In this document: in pieces, positions 6,130-12,764 of the stretch
How the letters are laid out: the number at the start of each line of letters is the position of its first letter
How positions within the stretch are numbered: the first letter of the stretch is position 1
Assembly: GCA_018303315.1 (NCBI GenBank)
Contig: JAGVYJ010000007.1
Coordinates: 1-12,764, forward strand
Direction of reading: 5' to 3'
DNA length: 12,764 nt
Origin: Candidatus Woesearchaeota archaeon
GTDB taxonomy: Archaea > Nanobdellota > Nanobdellia > Woesearchaeales > JAGVYJ01
The notes under the pieces: generated by a model
Seen by the model: only the letters and a program-made list of their open reading frames with translations
What the model was told of the DNA's origin: nothing
The model's database searches: none
Program-made: the position numbers and the translations under genes

Positions 6130-6750
6130 ATGCCAAGCAGAATGACTGCAACCAACCAGTACTTTGAGGGGATTCTCCAGCTCAGGAACCCCACAAGGGA
6201 AATCGAGGATTTCGTGGCGCATGAGCTTGCAAACAAGGCGCCGCATGTCTGGGTGTCAAAGGTAAAGCGCCTGAAAAATGGCGCAGACTATTACATCAGT
6301 TCCAATAAGGCCCTGAAGGCACTTGGCAAAAAGCTTGACGAAAAGTTCTCAGGCGACCTCGTGGCCAGCAGGAAGCTGCATTCAACCGACAGGCAGACAG
6401 GCAAGCAGGTGTACAGGGGTGTCATACTTTTCAAATGCTCCGAGTTTCAGGGGGACAAGGTGTTTCTGCTGGGGCAGAATGTAATAAGAGTAAAGCGGAA
6501 GCTCAGGAACCGGCTGTATGCCACTGACCTGGAAACAGGCAAAGATTCCTTTTTCGAGCCAAAAAACCTCACGCTTAGGGAATTGCCCGTGGCCATAACA
6601 CAGATAGTGCAACTAAGGCCTATGCTGCAGGTGTTGCATCCAGAGACTTACCAGAATATAGCTGTGAAAAACCCTCTTAAAAAAAATTTCAGCCCAGGTC
6701 AGAAGGTCGGGGTGGCCGTGCTATCTGACAGGAAGCTCTACCTGTTGTGA
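6130..6750 (+). CDS. NMD3-like protein lacking the N-terminal zinc-binding domain
   Basis: The first ATG (6130) gives 206 residues. ATG 6142 gives 202 and fits the TATA spacing better as a leaderless start. The protein begins with N-Q-Y-F-E-G-I-L-Q-L-R-N, the strand that in archaeal NMD3 follows the zinc-binding module. It continues with Y-Y-I-S-S-N-K-A-L-K-A-L-G-K-K-L, S-T-D-R-Q-T-G-K-Q-V-Y-R and an SH3-like stretch with D-L-E-T-G-K. These match the core of archaeal NMD3, a ribosomal large-subunit factor. The CxxC zinc pairs that normally open the family are absent, and no cysteine-rich frame precedes the gene. It is single, divergent from the signal peptidase and overlaps the convergent YqaA gene by 13 bp. 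The family call rests on motif memory; the ribosomal role is inferred. Confidence 0.7.
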   Translation: MPSRMTATNQYFEGILQLRNPTREIEDFVAHELANKAPHVWVSKVKRLKNGADYYISSNKALKALGKKLDEKFSGDLVASRKLHSTDRQTGKQVYRGVILFKCSEFQGDKVFLLGQNVIRVKRKLRNRLYATDLETGKDSFFEPKNLTLRELPVAITQIVQLRPMLQVLHPETYQNIAVKNPLKKNFSPGQKVGVAVLSDRKLYLL

Positions 6751-7331
6751 TGCCTGCTTTGTGATTTGAAGTAAACAACAATGGCCAGGATTACAATTAC
6801 CCCAACTGCTATGGTGATTGCATCAAAATAGGGATTCTCAATAAAAGCCCTCACCTGGGCACCGAACATCATTATAAGTACTGCTTCTGCAAAAAAGCGA
6901 AGCCCGCGCCCAAAGAATGAGGCAAGCACGAATTTTTTAAAATTCAAATAAGCAATTCCTGATGCGATTGTAAACACCTTGTAAGGCAATGGTGTAAAGC
7001 CGGCAATAAACACAGCCCATGCCCCGTACTTCTCAAAATACTTATGCACACGTTCTATATTTCTCCTGCTTACCACTTTTTCAAGGATGGCATGCTCGCC
7101 AGCATACCCTATCCCATACCCCAGCATGCCTCCCAGAGTGCTGGCAACAGTGACTATGAGCGCATAAAGCAGCACTGAGTCCGGATTTGCAATTCCCATG
7201 GCAATTAACAGTATGTCAGGGGGGATAGGAAAGAATGAGGCTTCAATAAATGAAAGGACAAAAAGCCCCAATGGCCCGTAAGGCAGAAACGTCACTTCTG
7301 TCCATTCTATTAGCGAACCAAATACTGTCAT
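6738..7331 (-). CDS. YqaA-type membrane protein, VTT (DedA/SNARE-associated) domain
   Basis: The 197-residue protein has several hydrophobic segments. The first carries F-I-E-A-S-F-F-P-I-P-P-D (residues 28-39), followed by a glycine-rich G-G-M-L-G-Y-G-I-G-Y segment (67-76). Then comes G-F-T-P-L-P-Y-K-V-F-T-I-A-S-G (111-125) with F-G-R-G-L-R-F-F (140-147), the signature of the YqaA branch of the VTT superfamily. A last span lies at about 170-188 with a basic C-terminus. VTT proteins have been linked to lipid scrambling or membrane homeostasis; the substrate here is unknown. Its ATG overlaps the stop of the CCA-adding enzyme (ATGA, 7331-7328), so the two are co-transcribed. Its 3' end overlaps the convergent NMD3-like gene by 13 bp. 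Confidence 0.88.
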   Translation of the reverse strand: MTVFGSLIEWTEVTFLPYGPLGLFVLSFIEASFFPIPPDILLIAMGIANPDSVLLYALIVTVASTLGGMLGYGIGYAGEHAILEKVVSRRNIERVHKYFEKYGAWAVFIAGFTPLPYKVFTIASGIAYLNFKKFVLASFFGRGLRFFAEAVLIMMFGAQVRAFIENPYFDAITIAVGVIVILAIVVYFKSQSRHHNR

Positions 7332-8593
7332 TCAACCAACCTGAACCTGAAGGATTTTAATGATTTCGGTTTTTGCTGCAGAGATGCCTCTATGCAGCTT
7401 CGTGGCTCCCTGAATTGGCGCTTGGCACTTGCAAATAACCTGCCATTCTTCACCCTTGCCCTTTTCCATTTTTTCCTGAAGGCAGCAGCATGCTCCTCCT
7501 GCTTCAGCAGCGGCCCCTTGTGCTCGAATGCCCTGCTCAGCTTTTCCCTGGGCAGGGAATAGTAAAGCCAGCCTTCACTTTTTCCAGGCCAGAGAAACCC
7601 ATATTTCCTTACCTTAAACTCATTACGAGCAAGCACACTGCAAAAATGCTCCGAGGCTTTCCTCAGCTTGGCGCCCACTATGTCCCCCTTGCCGGCCGGG
7701 CAGGCGACTTTCACTGCCAGCAGCTGGAGATTTTTCTTTCGTGCCTCTTCCTGCAGGCCTTCGATTGAAATGCCTTTCCGGACAAAGAATGTCTGGCTTG
7801 GCTTTTTAACAAACTGGCTGGCTGCTTTCTTCAGCGCAAGGAATTTTTCCTCTGTCAGTGCTGCTGCTGCATTCCTGTCCCTGTCAACAGGGTCTATCAG
7901 TATGATAGGGCTCTGCATTTTTTCGCTGTTCAGTGCCAGCTCAGCAGCCCTTGAAGTCCTGTAGTGGCCTTCCGGGTCTATGAACTCCCTGTCCTTCCAT
8001 TTGGCCGCTTTCCTCAACAGCTTTTCGAAAGAGCCATAATGCAAGGTCAGCACCTCGCAGACATATCCTGAAAATCCGCCGATGTAGCTTTCTGCCCCAT
8101 AGCATCCCTGGGCATCGATAAATGCCTTGCTCAGCCTCACTTCATCCCTGAGCCTTTTATCAGAGTTCTTTCTCACCCAGTTTGTATGCAGCGGTGAAAC
8201 ATCAGTGATGTTCCTTGCCTGCCCGGCCTTTGAAATCTTCAGGATTGGCACAACCTCGAACTTGAGCCCTTTGAAGTCAATCACAAAGTAGTCCCGGCTT
8301 CCGTGCAGCCTTTTGGCTTTCCTGAAAGCCCTGGTGAGCTTCCTTGCAAGAATGTCCGAAAGCTCTCTGCTTTTTTTCTCATGCATCCTGTAGTCATAAA
8401 GCGCAAACACATCAATGTCCACTATTCCGGGAAGCCAGGTTCCCTTGGCCAGGCTGCCTCCCACAACCACCTGCCTGTGCGCTTTCCTCACTTTGCTGAG
8501 GAATTCCGCAGTTTTGCCAAGCACAGCCCTCTCCTGCTGGACAGAAGGACTTACCCTGCTTCTCTGGCTGTTTATCGCTTCGGAAAGCTTCAT
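7328..8593 (-). CDS. cca: CCA-adding enzyme (tRNA nucleotidyltransferase, archaeal class I)
   Basis: This enzyme adds or repairs the CCA end of tRNAs in the cytosol. The 421-residue length matches the archaeal family. The nucleotidyltransferase motif G-G-S-L-A-K-G-T-W-L-P-G-I-V-D-I-D-V-F (residues 45-63) gives catalytic D59 and D61. The third carboxylate position appears to be E113 in K-F-E-V-V-P, where a D or E is expected. The central domain has H-T-N-W-V (136-140) and G-G-F-S-G-Y-V-C-E-V-L (172-182), typical of class I enzymes, and a basic C-terminal region should hold the tRNA. ATG 8593 lies about 26 nt from the centre of a TATA box with no ribosome-binding sequence between, so a leaderless mRNA is likely. 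The YqaA gene follows by ATGA overlap. Confidence 0.93.
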   Translation of the reverse strand: MKLSEAINSQRSRVSPSVQQERAVLGKTAEFLSKVRKAHRQVVVGGSLAKGTWLPGIVDIDVFALYDYRMHEKKSRELSDILARKLTRAFRKAKRLHGSRDYFVIDFKGLKFEVVPILKISKAGQARNITDVSPLHTNWVRKNSDKRLRDEVRLSKAFIDAQGCYGAESYIGGFSGYVCEVLTLHYGSFEKLLRKAAKWKDREFIDPEGHYRTSRAAELALNSEKMQSPIILIDPVDRDRNAAAALTEEKFLALKKAASQFVKKPSQTFFVRKGISIEGLQEEARKKNLQLLAVKVACPAGKGDIVGAKLRKASEHFCSVLARNEFKVRKYGFLWPGKSEGWLYYSLPREKLSRAFEHKGPLLKQEEHAAAFRKKWKRARVKNGRLFASAKRQFREPRSCIEASLQQKPKSLKSFRFRLVE

Positions 8594-8614
8594 ATTCCGG
8601 GATTGGGAAATGGC

Positions 8615-8624
8615 GTTTATAAAG
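8615..8624 (-). promoter_or_regulatory. TATA box for cca (leaderless start)
   Basis: On the minus strand GGCAAAA and CTTTATAAAC form a BRE/TATA element. Its centre is about 26 nt before ATG 8593, so transcription should start at or next to the initiation codon. It lies just past the stop of the surface-protein operon, separating the two transcription units. Confidence 0.6.
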
Positions 8625-8632
8625 TTTTGCCG

Positions 8633-8881
8633 CTAGAGTTTGCCGACTTTCAGGATTTGTGACTGGAAAAGGATAATCAGCAGAAGAATTGAGCCCAGCA
8701 GAATGTAGAACACTGCCCAGCTTGGGAGGTATATGCCGGGCCTGGCAAGCACGTCTGCCATTCCGAGGTCGATAATAGTCTGGCCTGTCAGATTGCCGTT
8801 TGACAACCTGCCAAGGAAATATGTTGTGGCAAGCATTATCAGCAGAAGAATAACCGTTCTCAGCTCATTTTTCTTTGCCAC
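8633..8881 (-). CDS. Small two-span membrane protein of the surface operon
   Basis: I do not recognise this 82-residue protein. It has a basic N-terminus (A-K-K-N-E-L-R), a first span at about residues 9-24, an outside loop of about 30 residues with one N-L-T sequon, a second span at about 57-75, and a short basic tail. Both ends are predicted in the cytoplasm. The start is GTG 8881-8879, preceded by GGAGGA about 6 nt upstream on the minus strand. It overlaps the end of the Ig-like gene by 17 nt in another frame, so it is probably translated from the same mRNA. The position suggests a role linked to the two surface proteins, but nothing in the sequence shows what. Confidence 0.7.
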   Translation of the reverse strand: MAKKNELRTVILLLIMLATTYFLGRLSNGNLTGQTIIDLGMADVLARPGIYLPSWAVFYILLGSILLLIILFQSQILKVGKL

Positions 8882-10052
8882 TCTTTCTCCTCCATAAACT
8901 GATTAAGAGCAGAGCCACAGCCGCCACAAGCATGAGTGCCACTATCTGCAGCACAGTAATCCCGGCAGTGCCTGCAGGCCTTTCCAGCTGTTGTCCCTTT
9001 TGTAATATAAAAGCATTTTCCCTGCTTACAGCAAAATCATAGCCAAACCTCTGCTCGGATTCCTCTGACAGCACTATGACATCAAGGGCATAACTTCTCT
9101 CCTGGAGCCCTGACACGTCAAAGAATAGTGAATAGCCCTGCCTTGAATAAGGCTTTATGGTGTATGCCTCGCTCTGGTAGGGCCTTAGCGTTTTTGCCTC
9201 ATCGTGAAGCGCCCCCTTTATGTAAACGTTTTCAGCCGGCCTGTTCCACAGGTTTTCAACCTCAATATCCACTTTCGCAATCTCTCCTGGCACGTACCTT
9301 TCAAGCTTTATTGAGTCAAGGGCTATTCCGGAGCTGCCTACCTTCACCGGCCTTTCTGCAGAAAATGTTTTTCCGCTGTATTTGACTGTGAGAACTGCAG
9401 TGTACTCGCCGTTTGGGACATCAGGATTCCAGTTGGCTGCGAATAATTTTTTCTGCCCTGGTTTTATAGTGCCTGTCTTTACCGGCAGTGAAGCCACTGG
9501 CTCCCCGAAGGGATTTTTCACTTCAATAACAGCATCTATAGCCACGGCATCATCTTGCCCCAGGTTGGTGATTTCAACACCGAATCCGGATTCCTTGCCC
9601 TGGGCAAATGAGGGCACGAAAAGCCTTAGCCCCAGGTAGGCTTCCGGGAATGGGACATTAATGACTACTGTCGAGACAACTGCCGTGCTTGCATACACCC
9701 CTGAACTGTCTTTCCCTGCCAGGGGGCTTGCTTTCACTATTATGTCCGTGCCCACCCTTCCATGCTCGCCAAGCTCATTTGGCTGGCTTAATGTGAAGCT
9801 GACTGCATGCTTCTTTTCTCCAGACTTCATTGTGAAATGGGATTCTGAAAAGCTGATCTGGCCTGCAAGCTTTCCGACTGCGAACACGGTCACCTCCTGG
9901 TCCAGGTCATCGTTATTGATGATGGTTATCTGCCCCAGGAAGTCCTGGCCGGGGCTGTACTGGCTTTCATGGCTTGCCGGCACAACGCCGATTGCAACTG
10001 CATTTATCGGAATCATCAGCGCCATGATAATCCAGACTGCCAGTTTATCCAT
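8865..10052 (-). CDS. Exported Ig-like domain protein with C-terminal membrane anchor
   Basis: This 395-residue protein is predicted to sit on the outer face of the membrane. It has a signal peptide (about residues 1-20, hydrophobic W-I-I-M-A-L-M-I-P core). Three beta-rich segments follow, roughly 24-150, 150-245 and 250-345. The middle ones carry patterns of archaeal CARDB/NEW3-type Ig-like folds, such as V-E-I-T-N-L-G-Q-D-D, P-N-G-E-Y-T-A-V-L-T-V and V-E-V-E-N-L-W-N-R-P. A single span at about 365-387 ends in R-R-K-S-G-K-E-K, a stop-transfer tail in the cytoplasm. I see no catalytic motif or cysteine pair, so adhesion or envelope structure is likelier than catalysis (inference). The ATG overlaps the end of the giant repeat protein by 8 nt (ATGGATAA), with GAGGT at 10063-10059 as ribosome-binding sequence. 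Confidence 0.82.
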   Translation of the reverse strand: MDKLAVWIIMALMIPINAVAIGVVPASHESQYSPGQDFLGQITIINNDDLDQEVTVFAVGKLAGQISFSESHFTMKSGEKKHAVSFTLSQPNELGEHGRVGTDIIVKASPLAGKDSSGVYASTAVVSTVVINVPFPEAYLGLRLFVPSFAQGKESGFGVEITNLGQDDAVAIDAVIEVKNPFGEPVASLPVKTGTIKPGQKKLFAANWNPDVPNGEYTAVLTVKYSGKTFSAERPVKVGSSGIALDSIKLERYVPGEIAKVDIEVENLWNRPAENVYIKGALHDEAKTLRPYQSEAYTIKPYSRQGYSLFFDVSGLQERSYALDVIVLSEESEQRFGYDFAVSRENAFILQKGQQLERPAGTAGITVLQIVALMLVAAVALLLISLWRRKSGKEK

Positions 10053-12764
10053 TTGCCGACCTCGAGATGAATGTCATGTTTGAAATCTTGCTGCCTGCCG
10101 GTTCTACAGAAGGCACCTGCACCCTGACTTCCACCTCTGCCTCGTCCGCGCTGTCCTGCCATCCGAGCATCCTCAGCAAATCCTTCTGCTCGGTTGATAC
10201 GTTTGACCAGTCCTGCGGAGTGTATGTTGTGTTGTATGCCCCTGGCTCAGTGCTTTCATTTGCTTTAACCTGGAAGTAGCTTGAATTGAAGGCTGCTGTC
10301 AGGAACAATGGCGTGCCGTTAAAGGTAATGTTTATTTCAGTGTTCCCGTCATTCCGCAGCGACATGGGGGTTGCCGGGCCATAGACAGTATCATTTACCT
10401 GGTTCAGCAGCAATACCTGGAAGCTCACGTTGTTCTTCGGAAGGCTGACTGATACCAGCGAGTACACGGTGAAATTTCCTATTCCGGGATACTGGCTGTA
10501 GTCAGTTCCGTCATTGGCCCTTACCCTCCAATAGTACGGCACATTAAGGTCGAGTATGCCTGGGTATGGCCAGGAGCTGTTTGAGGTTGTGAAATCCTGG
10601 AGGGTGGAGCTGAAATCAGGGAATAGCGAGAGCTGGAACTGGTAGTTCAGGCTGTCATTGTCCGGGTCAGTAGCATTTTCCCAGCTGAATGCGGGAGTCC
10701 TGTTGTAGTAGCTGCTGTCGTTGCTTGCCGGAGTGCTCAGGTTTGGCGGCAGTGGCGCAGAATTGCCGACCTTGAATGTAAAGATGCCTGTGGCATTGGC
10801 CTTCCCGAATGAGTCGTTGAAATAAACCCTCCAGCCCACCAGGGGAGTGCTGTTGGCTGTGATATTCTTGCTCACCAGCACATTGTAGCTTGTGCCGGAA
10901 ATGCTCACTAAACTGTCATTCTGCCAGCTCCCTGACTCGTTCCAGCTGAATACGTAATGTCCCAGCCTGAAATCATCCTCCAATGTTACATTCATCAGCA
11001 GTATCTCTCCCACTTTCGGCGAGCTGGCATTGGTCCTGTTGTCCTTCCACGTCGGGCCCTCGTCATCCCCTGTCACTGTGATGCTCCTGCTGTAATTGGC
11101 AAAGAAGCCGCTATAGCTGACATTGACTGTTACAGGATATGCACCCGAGGCCACAGGGGCATTAATCGTTACATTGTACTCGCCCTGCGCATCAGTGTTC
11201 CCTCCCAACGTTGTGCCGTTGACAGTCACATTTACTGTGGCATTAGCAACTGCGCTATTATTGCTGAAATTCACCCTGCCGAAGACTGCAATGCTTTCGT
11301 CGGCAAGCACAAGGCTGTTATTGAACGCTTCAGTAATTCCCAGGAGTATTATGCTGCCTGAGCCCTCATCCGCGTTTCCAGATGAGTCTATTGCCCGGAC
11401 TGAGTAATTCCACGTACCAAATACATTAATTGCAATCAGGCTTGAGTTCCATAAGTCATTGGTATGGTTGGAGGCGTTGACATTGGCGAGAGCCTGGCTG
11501 CCATCGCTCCTGTTTACAGTGAAATTCAGCCACACTATGTCATTCTCAACGTCAGTCGCATTGACCTGAATCACGAATGTGCCATTCAGGAAAGGCTTGC
11601 CAGGTATGGTTGCATTGGAATTGATTACCGGCGGGTTCGTGGACACTGATAATGCCAGGCTGTTGTTTGCCAGGTAACCCTCGTAGGTCGTGTTTACAGT
11701 GACAGAATACGTGCCTGCTGATGCCGGTGCTGTAACAGTGATGTTATAAAGCCCATTTTCATCCGTGGAGCCGTTGTAGATTACGCTGTTGATGGTAACA
11801 TTTACCTGCAGCCCTGACAGGTTGGTGCTGTTGCTGAAGTTCACCAGGCCGGAGACAGCCACGCTGTCATTTGTTATCACACTGCTGGCATTCAGGCTTT
11901 CGGTTATACCCAGCAGGAGCACCCGGCCTGACGCCTCAACCCTGTTGTCTGCAAGGTCTATGGCTGTTGCGCTCCAGTTCCATGTCCCGAATACATTAAC
12001 TGAAACCGGACTTGAGTTCCAGAAATCCCCGTTATGGGCAGAAGCGTTTGAATTGATTACTGGCTGCGTGCCGTCAGAGCTGTTTACTGTGAAATTCACG
12101 CTTACGATGTTGGCATCGGTGGCATTAACCTCTATAATGAAGGAGCCCCTGAAGAAAGGCTTTGCAGGCAGTGTTCGGTTTTCAGCCAGGGCAGGAGGCG
12201 TGTGGTCAACAGTTACTGTCCTTATATCTGTGTAATTCACAGTCCCCACGCTGTCGTTTGCGTAAACCCTGTATGTGTATGTTCCATCCGCCAGGTCAGT
12301 CTTGTTCACAAACCAGTTTAGTCCTGAGCCCTGCATTGTCTCATTTACCCCGTTCCACGCAAGGATTGCAGTGTCAACGGCGTTTGTGGCATTTATGGAA
12401 ACATTGATGTAGGTGTAGTTTCTGCTGACCACTGAGCTATTTCCGTCTGTTGGCGGAACAAAGTCTATCTTCAGCCTGGTCCCGGAAAGGGTTATTGTCC
12501 TCAATGCAGTCTGGTTGGCATTCCCGGCCAGGTCTGTGACATACACCCTGTAGGCATAGGTTCCGTCAACAGCAGTCTTGTTCTTGAACCATATGTTTTC
12601 TGAGCCTGACATGGATTCGTTTACCCCGTTCCATTCCAGCAGCACGCTTTCGAGATTCTTTTCGGTAATTGAGACGTTAATGTAGGTGAAGCTTCTGCTG
12701 ACAGTATCACTGTCATTACCTGTAGGCGCCTCAAAGCTTATGTTCGGCAGTGTGGTGTCTATGG
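10045..12764 (-). CDS. Giant Ig-like repeat cell-surface protein (5' end beyond window)
   Basis: The frame is open from the right edge to TAA 10047-10045, about 905 residues, and no real start is visible. An apparent start near 12645 is only an internal CTG codon, since the same repeat continues upstream of it. Two modules of about 98 residues open the visible part (I-N-V-S-I, W-N-G-V-N-E, D-G-T-Y-x-Y-R-V-Y). Two modules of about 185 residues follow (K-P-F-x-x-G, V-N-A-T-D, N-V-F-G-T-W-N, L-L-G-I-T-E). Then come a single Ig-like domain, an FnIII-like domain with Y-Y-W-R-V-R-A-N-D-G-T, and a last beta domain without a C-terminal span. I count more than 60 N-X-S/T sequons and no cysteine. This suits a heavily N-glycosylated, secreted adhesin or envelope protein. 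It is the first visible gene of the operon with the anchored Ig-like and two-span proteins. Confidence 0.85.
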   Translation of the reverse strand, partial: IDTTLPNISFEAPTGNDSDTVSRSFTYINVSITEKNLESVLLEWNGVNESMSGSENIWFKNKTAVDGTYAYRVYVTDLAGNANQTALRTITLSGTRLKIDFVPPTDGNSSVVSRNYTYINVSINATNAVDTAILAWNGVNETMQGSGLNWFVNKTDLADGTYTYRVYANDSVGTVNYTDIRTVTVDHTPPALAENRTLPAKPFFRGSFIIEVNATDANIVSVNFTVNSSDGTQPVINSNASAHNGDFWNSSPVSVNVFGTWNWSATAIDLADNRVEASGRVLLLGITESLNASSVITNDSVAVSGLVNFSNSTNLSGLQVNVTINSVIYNGSTDENGLYNITVTAPASAGTYSVTVNTTYEGYLANNSLALSVSTNPPVINSNATIPGKPFLNGTFVIQVNATDVENDIVWLNFTVNRSDGSQALANVNASNHTNDLWNSSLIAINVFGTWNYSVRAIDSSGNADEGSGSIILLGITEAFNNSLVLADESIAVFGRVNFSNNSAVANATVNVTVNGTTLGGNTDAQGEYNVTINAPVASGAYPVTVNVSYSGFFANYSRSITVTGDDEGPTWKDNRTNASSPKVGEILLMNVTLEDDFRLGHYVFSWNESGSWQNDSLVSISGTSYNVLVSKNITANSTPLVGWRVYFNDSFGKANATGIFTFKVGNSAPLPPNLSTPASNDSSYYNRTPAFSWENATDPDNDSLNYQFQLSLFPDFSSTLQDFTTSNSSWPYPGILDLNVPYYWRVRANDGTDYSQYPGIGNFTVYSLVSVSLPKNNVSFQVLLLNQVNDTVYGPATPMSLRNDGNTEINITFNGTPLFLTAAFNSSYFQVKANESTEPGAYNTTYTPQDWSNVSTEQKDLLRMLGWQDSADEAEVEVRVQVPSVEPAGSKISNMTFISRSANG
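11070..12190 (-). repeat. Two tandem ~185-residue modules in the surface protein
   Basis: The two modules, roughly 12190-11640 and 11630-11070, share K-P-F, V-N-A-T-D, F-T-V-N-x-S-D-G, N-V-F-G-T-W-N, L-L-G-I-T-E, V-N-F-S-N and a closing Y-x-V-T-V-N strand. Each looks like two fused Ig-like folds, the second resembling carboxypeptidase-regulatory/Big-type repeats (T-D-x-x-G-x-Y-N-x-T). Borders are approximate, and the DNA has diverged more than the protein pattern. Confidence 0.75.
12205..12764 (-). repeat. Two tandem ~98-residue modules in the surface protein
   Basis: The first module begins at or before 12762 (I-D-T-T-L-P) and the second at about 12468 (I-D-F-V-P-P), a period of 294 bases. 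Both contain S-R-x-(F/Y)-T-Y-I-N-V-S-I, W-N-G-V-N-E-(S/T)-M, N-K-T and D-G-T-Y-x-Y-R-V-Y. More copies probably lie to the right of the window. Confidence 0.75.

Noticed and set aside
6058..6246. N-terminal extension of the signal peptidase frame to 6246
   Set aside because: It covers the divergent promoter and the start of the NMD3-like gene, and its residues are unlike the family. ATG 6057 gives a normal N-terminus before the membrane span.
9661..10083. Plus-strand open frame of 140 codons
   Set aside because: It is opposite the signal peptide and first domain of the anchored Ig-like protein, and it lacks initiation signals.

Overview
The window looks like chromosomal DNA of an archaeon, most likely a DPANN-type lineage (Woesearchaeota/Pacearchaeota-like; lineage is inference). 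The evidence is a TFS-type transcription factor, an archaeal (class I) CCA-adding enzyme, an NMD3-family protein, a Sec11-like signal peptidase with a long insert after the catalytic Ser box, and BRE/TATA-style promoters, several spaced to give leaderless mRNAs. Proteins rich in N-X-S/T sequons add to this. I see no rRNA, tRNA, CRISPR, insertion sequence or phage gene. Genes are tightly packed and there is no gene-free stretch above about 110 bases.

Layout. (1) 1-336, minus: 5' part of dapB (lysine biosynthesis), running off the left edge. (2) 421-624, minus: small DUF378 membrane protein, divergent from (3) 726-1849, plus: a phosphoglycerate kinase gene broken by a frameshifting deletion that removes the expected HLGRP substrate-binding region. 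(4) 1942-4925, plus: a very long coiled-coil protein in two overlapping frames, ending in two membrane spans that flank a six-cysteine loop. (5) 4922-6057, minus: a compact operon of signal peptidase I, transcription factor S and a DUF167 protein. (6) 6130-6750, plus: an NMD3-like protein without a zinc-binding N-terminus, divergent from the peptidase across a short, palindrome-rich promoter. (7) 6738-8593, minus: CCA-adding enzyme and a YqaA/VTT membrane protein, overlapping by ATGA. (8) 8633-12764, minus: three overlapping genes for cell-surface proteins, namely a giant sequon-rich Ig-like repeat protein (5' end outside the window), a signal-peptide plus Ig-like plus membrane-anchor protein, and a two-span small membrane protein.

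How the genes fit together. Groups 5-7 are information-processing and secretion housekeeping: transcript cleavage, tRNA 3'-end maturation, ribosome-associated NMD3, protein export. Group 8 looks like one surface-structure operon whose products would need the export machinery. The most unusual region is 870-2964. It holds two apparent frameshifts, a doubtful start codon and a patch of atypical codon use, so either the pgk and coiled-coil genes are decaying or this part of the assembly contains errors.
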